A DNA stretch of 64,000 nucleotides from Blasia pusilla (Eukaryota > Marchantiophyta > Marchantiopsida > Blasiales), in the NCBI GenBank assembly GCA_050084515.1, contig CM114273.1:1798001-1862000 (forward strand). The letters run 5' to 3'. The notes below the pieces were generated by a model. It searched no databases, was not told the DNA's origin, and worked only from the letters and a program-made list of their open reading frames with translations. Position numbers and translations under genes: made by a program. Below, one piece after another: positions 1 to 10,600 of this stretch; positions within the stretch are counted from its first letter, which is position 1; each line of letters starts with the position of its first letter.

Positions 1-48
1 TCAGTCGCTCATACGTTGTCATAGTAGTCCGGCTACGAAACCATTCTT

Positions 49-184
49 GGAGATTCGACCTCTAGTTTGGCACCACTCTTGTTCTTGTTGGAATTCATGG
101 AAGCTTGGAAAACCATGGAGATTCGACCTCTGGTTTGGCACCACTCTTGTTCTTGTTGGAATTCATGGAAGCTTGGAAAACCGT
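49..184. repeat. Tandem array A, two 68-bp monomers
   Basis: Two head-to-tail 68-bp units start at 49 and 117, each opening GGAGATTCGACCTC and closing with GAATTCATGGAAGCTTGGAAAA. They are near-identical. Because 68 is not a multiple of three, the short open frames through them shift at each unit and are not genes. The array sits upstream of a telo-box and a TATA-like motif, and its surrounding block is duplicated about 440 bp downstream. Confidence 0.9.
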
Positions 185-270
185 GATAATGTATCTCACA
201 CATTAGTAAGGACCCTAAACCCTAGCCCGCACTATATAAAGGAGTGAAAGGATCGTGTTGTTCATAAGAT
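185..270 (+). promoter_or_regulatory. Telo-box and TATA-like motif after monomer array A
   Basis: A telo-box (AAACCCTA) lies at 217-224 and a TATA-like TATATAAA at 233-240, immediately after the monomers. Telo-boxes upstream of TATA boxes are known in plant promoters. The same arrangement recurs after array B, which argues that array, telo-box and TATA form one unit. Promoter activity is inferred. Confidence 0.5.
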
Positions 271-424
271 GGAGTGAAAGGATCATGTTGTTCCTAAGTG
301 GTTAATGATGCAGCGTTGCTAATGGCTGGAGGGCCGTTAGTGCTACCTCACTCCAGATCTGGCTGGGCTTGAAGAATGAAGACAGAATGAAGGAATGAAT
401 GCATCAACGGAAAGTGAGCACAAG
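271..424. other. Spacer between the two monomer blocks
   Basis: No coding signal is visible. The stretch repeats part of the post-TATA sequence (GGAGTGAAAGGATC recurs) and contains a degenerate GAATGA-rich patch near 373-402. It ends where the second copy of the block begins (CAGTCGCT... at about 425, matching position 2 onward). Confidence 0.5.
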
Positions 425-491
425 TCAGTCGCTAATACGTTGTCAGAGTAGACCCTAAACGAAACCATTCGCTCGGTCTCGCAGGATTCTT

Positions 492-695
492 GGAGATTCG
501 ACCTCTGGCTTGGCACCACTCTTGTTCTTGTTGGAATTCATGGAAGCTTGGAAAACCATGGAGATTCGACCTCGGGTTCGGCACCACTCTTGTTCTTGTT
601 GGAATTCATGGAAGCTTGGAAAACCATGGAGATTCGACCTCCGGTTCGGCACCACTCTTGTTCTTGTTGGAATTCATGGAAGCTTGGAAAACCAT
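492..695. repeat. Tandem array B, three 68-bp monomers
   Basis: Three 68-bp units start at 492, 560 and 628 and belong to the same family as the units at 49-184. The flanking sequence (CAGTCGCT...GAAACCATTC upstream, GATAATGTATCTCACAC downstream) is also shared, so the whole block was duplicated and the monomer number then changed from two to three. This resembles monomer-type 5' UTRs of some mammalian L1 elements in layout only. Confidence 0.9.
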
Positions 696-776
696 GATAA
701 TGTATCTCACACATTAGTAAGGACCCTAAACCCTAGCCCGCACCATATAAAGGAGTGAAAGGATCGTGTTGTTCAT
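696..776 (+). promoter_or_regulatory. Telo-box and TATA-like motif before the LINE
   Basis: Second copy of the promoter-like block: telo-box AAACCCTA at 728-735 and ATATAAAG at 745-752. It directly precedes the LINE-derived sequence that starts near 777. It may be the start region of the element, but no transcript evidence is available. Confidence 0.5.
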
Positions 777-1256
777 AAGTGGTTGGAGGAATGCAACAGT
801 GAAGGTGCGAAGCTTCGAGACTTTGTCATCAAAGCTCTATTGTATGCAGATGATATTTTGAGGTGGAGTGTCGTATGAAGCTGAGATTTTGAGATGGACT
901 ACGGATCTTTGAGGTGGAGTGTCGTATGAAGCTGAGATTTTGAGGCAATGGGGAGTGTGGGAAGGCGCGCTAGCCCTCCAAATTTCAAGCACGACCAAGT
1001 TTCTTGGACAAAGTTATGAGCGATTTCAGTTTCTACTTTTCTAGAATTGAAGATTTCAGATCTAAATCTTGCGGAGGCCATATCTTTGAGGTGGAGTGTT
1101 GTATGAAGCTGAGATTCTGAGGCAACCTCGAGTGTGGGAAGGCATCCTAGCCCTCCAAATTTCAAGCACAACAAAAAAGAAATTTTGTGGTGTTGGAGAT
1201 TCGGTAATAATTCATCGGAGGTCGTGCAATATCTGGGATGTATTAAAGTTGACTAC
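777..1256 (+). repeat. LINE 5' region: RT-box copy plus 177-bp tandem duplication
   Basis: Positions 777-856 match 3915-3994 of the same element's RT gene with about six mismatches in 80 bp by hand count, including the codons of the Y-x-D-D box. Next, a unit opening ATCTTTGAGGTGGAGTGT starts at 905 and again at 1082, a period of 177 bp, with a shorter partial copy near 853. No long reading frame belongs here. The region looks like a patchwork leader made from the element's own sequence and local duplications. Confidence 0.75.
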
Positions 1257-1949
1257 ATGATGTCTACTCAAGACGAAATCTTGAATCTAGTGCAAGTGGT
1301 CTTACATGAATTGAAAGAGCTTCGACAAGAATTCAAGGTACAAACTTCTCAATTGAACCTTGCACATATTCAAATCCGAGAGTTAAAAGCAACGCAAGAG
1401 GTTTTGAAGAAAGTGTTGAAAGATAGCTCTAGTGTGATGTTGGACCTTTCCAAATCAGTTACGGATGTTCAAGAGAAGGCATCATCATTAGCCACTACTC
1501 CCAATAATCCAGGATTGCATGAGGTTGTTGAAACTTTAGAAGTGAAAATGAAATCTTATGCTAAAGCTACAAAGATTGCTCATATCTCTTTATGTCAGAA
1601 GCAAGAGATAGAAAAGGAAAACCAATTTGCCCGTAGAAAGAATGTGAGAATCTCAAGTTTGCCGGAAACAGAGAGCGAAGAGGTGAAGAGTGTTGTCACC
1701 AAGTTCTTGGTTGACACACTTCATGTTCACAACCCGGACTTGGCGCAAGCTTTCCGTATTGGAAAAACGGGAACACAACCTTGTGTTATTCTAGTTAAGT
1801 TTGTTGATCAAAATCAACGTGATACTGCCATGGCTAACAAGGCCATTCTCAAAGGACAAAGGATATGGTTGGATCCTGATCTTACACCTCTACAAGTCGA
1901 GGCTAGAAGAAAGGAGCTTGCAAAGGTTAAAGAGGCTCAAAGTATGTGA
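1257..1949 (+). CDS. LINE ORF1p-like RNA-binding protein
   Basis: An ATG at 1257 opens a 230-residue protein. The first ~120 residues are heptad-like (LVQVVLHELKELRQEF and LKATQEVLKKVL), which predicts a coiled coil. From about residue 125 the sequence RRKNVRISSLPETESEE...FRIGK...PCVILVKF matches the RRM-type domain of L1 ORF1 proteins (Transposase_22 family), followed by the basic-acidic C-terminal part ending near RRKELAKVKEA. In L1 elements ORF1p trimerises and binds the element RNA. The frame is open throughout. Its stop (1947-1949) overlaps the next frame. An upstream extension to 1134 has no ATG and is not favoured. Confidence 0.75.
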   Translation: MMSTQDEILNLVQVVLHELKELRQEFKVQTSQLNLAHIQIRELKATQEVLKKVLKDSSSVMLDLSKSVTDVQEKASSLATTPNNPGLHEVVETLEVKMKSYAKATKIAHISLCQKQEIEKENQFARRKNVRISSLPETESEEVKSVVTKFLVDTLHVHNPDLAQAFRIGKTGTQPCVILVKFVDQNQRDTAMANKAILKGQRIWLDPDLTPLQVEARRKELAKVKEAQSM

Positions 1950-3259
1950 GTGCTCTACAAGTTTGGGAGATGGCAAACATCATCAATATTGTGGAGACTT
2001 GGGAACATGAGAGCAATACTATTGTAGAGATGCAAGGATTTACTTTGGTGGGATCGACATGGAACCAAAGAAGGCAAAGGGCTGGAAGGTGTTATGGTCG
2101 TCTTGCAACTTTCATCAGGTCTCAATTTCTACCTTTGATACATCTAGAAGAGCAAGATATCGGTGGTCAATATCATTGGCTACATCTTGGTTTGGTTGGG
2201 GGATCTTATTGTTATTTGGCAGTTTGTTATTTTGCACCATTTTCCATGCCTATCTACTCAACACGCACTTACAATCGAAGTCAACCGTTCCATCGACTTA
2301 TTGGGGATGTTCTCAATTATCAAAGCAAAGGTGAAGTCTTTCTAGTTGGGGATTTCAATGCTCGCATACGTATTGCTGAGTTTACCCAATTCAGTGATTC
2401 CTTGACTTCTCCTTTTCTTGAAGAACAGCAGGATGGTTTGTGGTCTAGAATCTCTTTAGATCTTTCTATAAATCCTTTGACAGAGCATTTTTTAACTTTC
2501 GGAGCCACTTGTAATTTGAAAGTTCTTAATGGAACCTCTCATTTTTCCGACTCTCACTCCAATACGTGTTTCTCCTCTACCGGCGCTAGCACCATCGATT
2601 ATCTCCTGTCCTCGCCCGCTAGTAGCTCTCTTATCTCTACATTTGATATTCTAGAACCTAAGCCTGAATCAGATCATGCACCTCTTTTGTTTACTCTCTC
2701 ACCGTCACACGGAATCCCTCTCTCGATAGGTGACTCTGTTTTAGCTTCTCCCAAGTTTCATTTAGATCCTGGTAAAAAAGATCTTTACATGCTATATTTA
2801 CAAGAACTCTTGACTCGCATTGTATGGAGCCCTGATCCACACACGACAAGTTTGCAACTAACCGAATTGCTCAAAACCTCTGCATCTAAGTTCTTTTTGC
2901 GGCACAGGGTTAGAAGTGCTCGTAGGTTGCCTTGTAATGGGTGGTTTGACTCTGAATGCAAGAAAGCAAGGTCAAGATCAGCGGATAAATCTTTGGATAT
3001 CCAAAGTCGGCTTATTATGACGAGCCTTTACAAAGACTTGGTGAAATCTAAGAAGCGAACTTTCTTACGGCGGAAGCAAGAGTCCTTGACAAGAGAGGTG
3101 CATGACGATCCCAAATCATTTTGGAGACAATTAGTAGTACGGTCTTCAAAACCTACTCTTGATCCCAAGTCTTTGATATCTTTTGCCAAAAAGCTTTATT
3201 TTTTCCCCGATGCTACATCTATGCCACGTTGTGAAGGAATACATGGCTTATTCTCTTAA
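1946..3259 (+). pseudogene. LINE ORF2 endonuclease part
   Basis: About 437 codons show the APE-type endonuclease signature in order: IVETWEHE (catalytic ETW/E), YLAVCYFAP, VFLVGDFNARI (GDFN box), STIDYLL, and the terminal ESDHAPLLF (SDH box). This nuclease nicks target DNA for target-primed reverse transcription. The N-terminal ~40 residues with the usual W-N-x-R-G start are absent, so the domain is truncated at its head. There is no ATG at the start; the frame begins with GTG overlapping the ORF1 stop. The frame ends at a premature stop at 3257-3259, just before the RT domain. Confidence 0.8.
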
Positions 3260-3265
3260 GCATAG

Positions 3266-5080
3266 GTGATGACTCAACTAAGAAGACTAGCAAATGGTAA
3301 ATGTGAGGATCCGGATGGTCTTTCTATTGAACTTCTCAAGTGGGGAGGAGACTCTCTTGGACCAATCCTCACCAAAGCATTGGATGATGTTGTTATCCAT
3401 GGTTTTCCTTCAACTTGGTCGCTGCGGGAGATTGTTCCTATTTACAAATCAGGAAGGAATGACTTGGTTATAAACTATCGCACTATCATGGTGGGAAGTG
3501 TTTTTGCCAAGCTGTTTGGGAAATTGGTGGAGTCAAAGTTGAGCGCATGGACAGAGTCTTTCCAAAAGAGAGCACGAATCCAAGCTGGTTTTCACCCAAC
3601 ATACAACACCATCGACCATATCTTGGCCTTGCATGTTTTATGGGAGAAATCTAAGGGCAATGGGAATGCTTTGTTTCGCGGTTTCATTGATTTCAAGAAA
3701 GCTTTTGATATTGTACCTCGTAAGCTCTTATGGGATAGGCTACAAGCCATTGGAGTACCATCAAATCTCCTAGCAGCCGTGGCCACGTTATACTATTCCG
3801 TTCGGGCCAAGATAAAAAGGTTAACAAACTCAAGAGATCTTGAGTACCATCGGAGTCATTCAAGGTTTCCCTCTCTCCCCTACTCTATTTGGAGTTTTCA
3901 TTAATGATATCGAAAAGTGGTTGGAGGAATGCGATAGTGAAGGTGTCAAGCTTGGAGACTTTGTCATCAAAGCTCTATTGTATGTAGATGATATCATATT
4001 ACTAGCACGTGATGGCATTAGTTTACAAAAATATCTTGACACTTTGGCAAGATTTTGTACCTAGAATTAGATGGAGGTTAATATGGAGAAGTCTAAAGTC
4101 ATTAAAGTGGGCACTAGATCCAAGTTCTCTTTCTTTTACAAAAGTCTACCATTAGAACAAATGAAGAGTTACAAATATTTGGGCATAGATTTCTCTCATG
4201 ACTATAGTTTGGCACTTTGCATGCAAAAGAGAGTAGAAGCGGGTTACAAAACTCTATATTCATTTTTAAATCGGTGTAGAAGAGCTCATCTTGTGTCTTG
4301 GGATCTTAGAAAGTTCTTATTTAGGAGCTTAGTGTTGCCGGTGGTGTTATATGGGATTCAAGTTTGGGGCCCTAGTTGTAAGAAGACTGGCTGGGAACGC
4401 GTGGAGAAGGTGCAAAAGATCTTTCTACAAGAAGAATTGGGTGTAAGAAACCAAACTCCTTATGCTATCCTTCTTGCATAAATAGGTTGTCTTCCTCTAG
4501 AGGCTGAAGCTCTTTACTTGACCATCACTTATATCGCAAGGGTGAGACCTCTTGATGTTTCTCGCTTGCCTCATCAAGCTTTGCGAGCCACATGTTCTAT
4601 AGGGTGGATGGAGGATGTGGTGACTTGGTCTTCAAAATGGAATATAGCCGAATGGGATTGGGACTTAAAACCGATGGCACTACGCGAACATCTACAGAAG
4701 CAATTTCTCAACATCATTTGGAGAAGTGCGGGAACCAAAATGGAGTTTTATCAAATTCATGTCCGTCTAGTGTGAACAAGGATACCTACTTACGGAGATC
4801 TCTACGTTCTTACGTCATATTATCGCACGACATCAAACTGGGTCTCATAGGCTAGGAATTCAAGAAGAACGATGGTTTAATATTGATAGAAGTAACCGAA
4901 TTTATAAGTTATGTGACAGAGAGAGTATTGAGGATGAAGAGCATGTGTTTGTTATATGTCCAAGATATGAAGAGATTAGACTAGCTCATAAAATAAATGT
5001 GGAGAATTTCTATTCTTTACTACAGCTAGTGCCTTATGATTTAGGTTGTAATATTAGGGATGTCATTATTCATCGCTGAA
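3266..5080 (+). pseudogene. LINE ORF2 reverse transcriptase and C-terminal zinc knuckle, broken
   Basis: The RT is readable in pieces: 3266-3830 (GKCEDPDGLSIELL, then FIDFKKAFDIVPR), a frame change near 3830, 3840-4064 (GVIQGFPLSPTLF and [11 protein letters not shown], the Y-V-D-D catalytic box), a stop, 4071-4481 (MKSYKYLGIDFS and VLPVVLYGIQVWGPS), another stop, then fragments to about 5080. A Cys/His motif (CDRESIEDEEHVFVIC) lies near 4911-4958, as in other plant LINEs. At least two stops and one frameshift disrupt it. Confidence 0.85.
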
Positions 5081-5210
5081 GTGCTCTAGGCAATAGCTAG
5101 GAGAAGGTCTTTAGGATCTTTTTTCGGGTCAGTGAATGAATGACCTGTAATGTGTTTTTTTAGCCTTTGACCTTTTGGGTCCCACGGGCTTGATCTATTT
5201 ACCATTTACC

Positions 5211-5949
5211 ATAAGATGGAAAATATTTTGTTATTGTCCATACAAGAAGAAATATTTTCTTGTTGTCCAATTGCATAGAGGTGTTAGCAAATAAGAAGGC
5301 ACTCTCCAATAATAATATAGAAGTGCATGGGCATTTGCTTCTTATTCCAAAGTATGCATGGCTTTCTTTTGGAACCACTACTAGTAAGAGTATCGATGCA
5401 CGTGTTGTTCATGGTTTTCTACTTAGGAAGTAAAATCTCATATACATACAAATATTCTTAGTTCCATCACACCTCTAGAAATTTTGTTTACCCACCCACT
5501 AGATTTCAAGTTCAATCCATGGATACTAGAATTCTACACTATAACTTTGAATTATCCATCTTAAATGTACAATTAAATTCGAGCAATCATGATGACTTCA
5601 GACAACAAGTGATTATGAAAAAGAGATGCTAAGGTGAACATGTGTCAAAAGGAGAAAAAGAAGAGGTGGAGAGGCTCTCTCCAAAAATAATATAGATTTG
5701 CATGAAATAATTAAAAATCCATTTTAATCTCCAACACTTGTGAATTTATTATTTCAAAACGACTTTTATTCTCTTCTTAAAAAATGCCCCTGAAATTAGA
5801 GAAGCTAAATTTTCTATTGGGAGTAATTAAAAATAAATAAATAATAAAAACCTCGTATTAGGTTGCCCAAATTTTCCATTTGGATGAACTAAGCCGAAGA
5901 CTTCTAATAAGCAATTGCCATACACGATTAGCGGGAGCGAGCCAAATGG
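5211..5949. other. AT-rich intergenic stretch
   Basis: No coding frame, RNA gene or clear element boundary is seen. A short motif, CTCTCCAAxAATAATATAGA, occurs twice (about 5302 and 5677), suggesting old repeat remains. The sequence is AT-rich with poly-A/T runs and contrasts sharply with the GC-rich block that starts at 5950. Confidence 0.5.
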
Positions 5950-7560
5950 CTTCCGTTTTAGCGCACTGCTAAAAGAAGGCGGCTGTCCAGTCCACAAACA
6001 AACAATGATCTAGTGTGGGTCGCCGCCTAACCAGAGGAGTCCTGGATTCAGGTGGGGGAGTATCCGACGGGGATATTCGAGCCGACGGTAGGTACGGGCC
6101 CGGCCAAAACCCTAAACCCGTAAGGGAGACTCGGAGAGCTCCGGGAGCGCCACGGAACAGGCAGATCTGAGGATAGTTCCAGAAGTTGAAGGAACGGGTT
6201 CTGTACAGTTTGGAATGCGCTTGAAGAACAGGACGACGTCGATGGCGATGGCAATGGCGACGCAAATCTCAAGGAGCGCATGATCAATTATGGGGAGCGC
6301 ACAGACGACCGATTGAAGCCGTCGGATGCTGTGAACGAGAGAGCTTCAGACTCCGTGACCATGACCAGAAGTCGGGGTCTCCGGGAGGCGAGCTGCAGGA
6401 GCGGAAGCACAAGGTTGAAGGGGTTTAGTCTGTTGAACGATCGGTGGTTAATTGCAAGCAGATTCGAAGCCGCTGGAATCTGGACAGCGAGCGTTTGGAC
6501 GGCGGCAGTGCATGTCATGGAGAGAGAGAGGAAGAGAGAGGAATGACGGACCTCCAAGAAGAAGAAGTGTCGAGTAGTGCTCCATCAGCGGATCGTGGGG
6601 AGGTGCGGTTGGACGGTCAACGCCGAGTCGGTGATGCAGCGGCCGCGTTCCTAAAAGCGAAGCGTCCGGATTACAAGTCAGGAAAACAACATTTTAGATC
6701 CTGTGGCGCGTACATGATCAACCTCCACGAGGTTACAGGGATAGAGCCATAGCATCACACCCGCGGGTCTATGCTCCCTCATCACTGGGCTACTTCGCAC
6801 ATTTCTACTAAACGTTGGGGATATGTGTTATTCCCAACTCCTCAGTGGATTTCGCCTCGAAACGAGATTCATACAATTGCATCTGTAGGAAACGTGGTCT
6901 CTGTGCCTTGAGGTGCGGTTCGACAGGGAACCCCTGGCTTTGAATTCTCATGCAGGTTGCATTACGTTTGTCCGTCCAGGTGGGGTTGTAGATCTTCAGA
7001 GCCCATTTCCTAAGACCTCATGTAATCTTCTGCTACAGGTGATAAGAAGCCGCACAATCAATGGTTCAAAACAGGCTGACTGTGCAGTCTATCCGGCTAG
7101 ATGTTCCATGCGATCAGTGATGAATTTACGAGTTCCTAATCTCAACACAGTTGTCTATCTCCAAGAGAAGATCTGAAACCAAAACCAGGCTTCCGAGAGA
7201 ATACGAATGCAGCAAGAGTACTTAATCCTGCACACTAATGACCTTCCCTGCACAGATCTACAAGTGCATTCGCAAAGCACGAATATCGGGATCAAACAGA
7301 GAGCTGTTACATGCTCTCATCACAGAGCACCAAAGACATTCTGTACTGAGAAATTGCGGTATCACTCTACTTATACCACATCGATTCAAAAGGGACTCAT
7401 TAATAAACCACGAATGCATGAGTAAGTCTCCAATCGTTGTGGGAGCTCCAAACGTGAGTGACCTTTACTCTCGTCGTGTCTTTCAATGCTACAATTTTAG
7501 ACTCCAAATTTTAGCTCAGCTAGATAAGTTTCCGAATCTCTTTACGGCTTCAACCTGATC
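5950..7560. other. GC-rich block without a recognised gene
   Basis: From about 5950 to 6700 the sequence is notably GC- and CpG-rich, unlike both flanks. Several short frames are open on both strands (for example 6280-6546 and 6444-6752 plus, 5969-6265 minus). None shows a domain that I recognise. The plus frame at 6444-6752 ends in a polar stretch (EVRLDGQRRVGDAAAAFLKA) that could be a first exon, but no downstream exon is evident. Possible readings are a promoter/5' UTR island, a decayed gene, or the distal 3' flank of the NAGLU gene, which ends at 7612. Confidence 0.35.
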
Positions 7561-7611
7561 ACCAGAGTGCCGTGTTACAAATACAAAGCCTGTGCCAGAC
7601 TTGCCTTTTCT

Positions 7612-10600
7612 TTAACTGTCGAGGAAATCAATAGAGCTTGGAACAGAAAGCGAAAACATCTGGTATTTGAGGTACAGCCTCTTCACTATTTCGACTGTAT
7701 CCCCCACTGCTTGTGTGGGGTAAGTCCGATGTGACATTTGCCACTGGTTGGTGAGGAGAATCCACTCTTTTCTCCAAATGTCAACCGGGAAGGTTGAATT
7801 CTCATTAAGAGAATGTTCTAACATGTCCACATACAGAGCTGCTCGAGGAAGATAATAGTCCTGAATAAGCCCGCTCCACATCTTATTGGCTGTGAGGCAT
7901 TGGCGACGTGCAAAGAACCAAAGGCGTCAGAGTGGCGTTAGAAATAAGGCTTCAAGCAAGGTTTAAGAGAGTAAAGAGATCCCCCAGCAACCTCTCCGTT
8001 TTGCCAAGAGAGTGGACCTCATTTCAAACAACAGATAACTGCAAGTAAACTCAATAAGAGTACGGCACACTTGTGATGTCATGCAATAGACAAATGATGA
8101 GAGGATCATAAGATCCCCCAAGTTCAACCACCCGCCCTCCACAAATTCACTGTAGGTCAAGCAAGTTGATATACCATAATCATGCAGAGGACTTGGCTTT
8201 TCTTCTGTGTTGTCGAACCACATGGTGATTTGAGTCCGTGCATTCCACTCATACTGCCATACAATTAACAAGGTGAAAAACTTCTGGAGCAAACGAAGAT
8301 CAGTATGTTCAAGGGTAAGCTTACAGAAAACAGATGATAGTTTAATTTGTTAACTCTACATGAGAGGCCCTAAAACTCATAGATGGACTCGTCCGCATGT
8401 CTTTGATCTTATTACACTATCTGCCCCATGCTATGATCATTGTTATCACGAAGTCTTCTGTCTTAGCCCCCCATAGCTTATAACCGATTTAGCAACTTCC
8501 ATGAGCCATAGTTGTGTGCACTATTAGCATGACCACGGTGTGACATACTTACGAGATCTTTCTCCTCTCCATTTGTTGATAGATTTTTGGCACTCTCTAA
8601 CCATGGGCCAAGAAGGAATCCCTCACACGATGCCAATAACTTGTCTGTATCCGACAAGAGCTCTAAGAAGTTATCACCAAGTCTTTGGACAGATCCCGCA
8701 TTTCCAAGCTGATAGGCTGTTAAAATTTCCAAATATAACTCATTTGCCAGCTTCGAAAGCACTTGCCGTGACAAATCAACAAGATCATATCTGCAAGTTC
8801 AAATAAACAGGCACCTGTTTAAGTTTTGCACAAGACTTGAAACATCCTGCTACTCAAAAATATTCACCCAACCAAGAGACGAAAGGGAGACTCTGGAAAC
8901 TAGTCAATAAGTATCCAGCACATGCAATCAGAAATTCAAAAAAAAATTGCACAATCAAAAAATATGTCACTAAATAAATATCATCCCACAGCCGAGAACA
9001 AATACCAGGGATATTCTTGCATTCTAAGACAAGCTGACACCATGAAGGTCAAAGCTGACTGACTCTAACTGAACTACCCATGAAGGCCCAACAGTCAAAG
9101 AACAACAAAATCCTCCAAACAGCACATTAAGACAATTGATAAAAGTAACTCCCAGTCATGGATATTTGTGTTCCTGGAAACACTTGGCAAGCAGATCATC
9201 ATGGGAAGCATAAAGCTCTAACAAGAGCAGGAGAGAAAAGGTTTTCAGATAGAAGGTGCACAGTTAGAACTAAACGACCTGTAAGTAAACGACGTCCCAA
9301 GCTCATCTGCAGATGATAGTAAAAGACCCAGCGCTTTCACCGCATCTGCTTGGGAATACCAAATATGAGGGATGTGACCCAGCAGCTTTTCTTTCTTGAA
9401 AAACTTCTCCGGCTCACTTTCTTCACTCCTTGAATACCATGTCAATTGCTTCCGATGCTCAGCACTTTCAACAGGCCTCATCAATAATGGACTTCTGTCA
9501 GGGAACTCCACAATAACATCTCCATTGTGATCCTGAAGCTCAAGCATAAACCCACCATCAACTAAGAAAAAATGCATCTTTATAGAGCTCAAAGACAAAG
9601 AAGGGCGAAGTTGCTGGGATACCTCCACACCGCAGAGACGTAGTGGTCTATAATTCCCTGCTAAATTTAAGTCAAGTAAATCATGAAAACCCACAAAAAT
9701 AGCAGGAGACTCGTGGCAACTGTAGGTGTACAATAAATCTACATCACATTCTGATTGCCATGAACACAGAAAATATCTGAAAGTCTGTTAAGCTCATGAT
9801 CTCAGAGGCCTCCACATGCACACCCTTTGTTTCCCAAGACTTCCCGATCGTGTTACTTCCACATTTTGAAGTTCAGAAAGAAGGAAGCATGTAACAGCTC
9901 ATACAATGAGCACGTCAACTTTTGTGCAGTACAGCACCATATTAACTTTGAAGCATACTTCAAGGAAAGGTATCTTACTTACAGCAATACCATCCCCACA
10001 ATTGTAGATAGTTTGGTGCAACATCTTCCAAGCTGCTTGTGCACCTCCTGCAGCTCGTCCATATCTTCTGGCAGAATACTTCACAATCCAATCCTGAAAC
10101 TCATGGAAAAACTAATCACTTGGCAAACCAGGATTCAATTTCCATCATGAAGGCTATCAGTTTCATCATCATAACTCCTAAGGAATGATAATAGCTTGTG
10201 CAAATTGTGGTATTCTCGAGTAGAATCAAGTGATACCACCAACAACAAAATGACCCCAGGTGGTCAACTACGTGTCTTCTCCTGCACCTCTCATGATGAT
10301 CTGACTTATGTCCCACGATTCATACGGGAGGAAAATCTCCAACTTAAAATGATCAAAGCCTCCTCATCTTTGTAACTAAATCTCCAATTGACGAACTCAG
10401 TAAATGTATCCATCAAGCATGTGTGGAATCACAATAATGAAGTCACTTTGAATGTATGAGAAAAGATGTAAAGTACTTTCATTTCTCACAACAGATATTC
10501 TCAGAACTAAGCGATTGAATGACCAGGTAGGCAATTGAAACTTGACTTACTTCCACTTGCACAGAATGATTCCGGAAAGACATCTCTGCCATCAGCTCAT

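Larger units (their letters stand above)
777..5210 (+). mobile_element. Degenerate L1-type LINE retrotransposon
   Basis: The order along the plus strand is a chimeric 5' region (777-1256), an ORF1p-like gene (1257-1949), an apurinic-type endonuclease (1946-3259), a reverse transcriptase broken across several frames (3266-4481), and a C-terminal Cys/His motif (about 4860-5080). The 3' end is GGGTCCCACGGGCTTG followed by ATTTACC repeats. That closely resembles the 3' ends of other LINE pieces at 13.1 kb and 16.98 kb. Stop codons and frameshifts make it non-autonomous. No target-site duplication was found, because the 5' limit is unclear. Confidence 0.85.

Noticed and set aside
47-758. Short frames of 66-82 codons across the 68-bp monomers, both strands
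   Set aside because: They are created by the tandem repeat; the 68-bp period shifts frame at each unit and there is no recognised protein.
9533-9750. In-frame upstream extension of NAGLU exon 16
   Set aside because: Open in the same frame but between a good acceptor (CTTCAG before 9532, phase 0) and the donor at 9982. The sequence has no counterpart in NAGLU proteins, and full retention meets a TGA.
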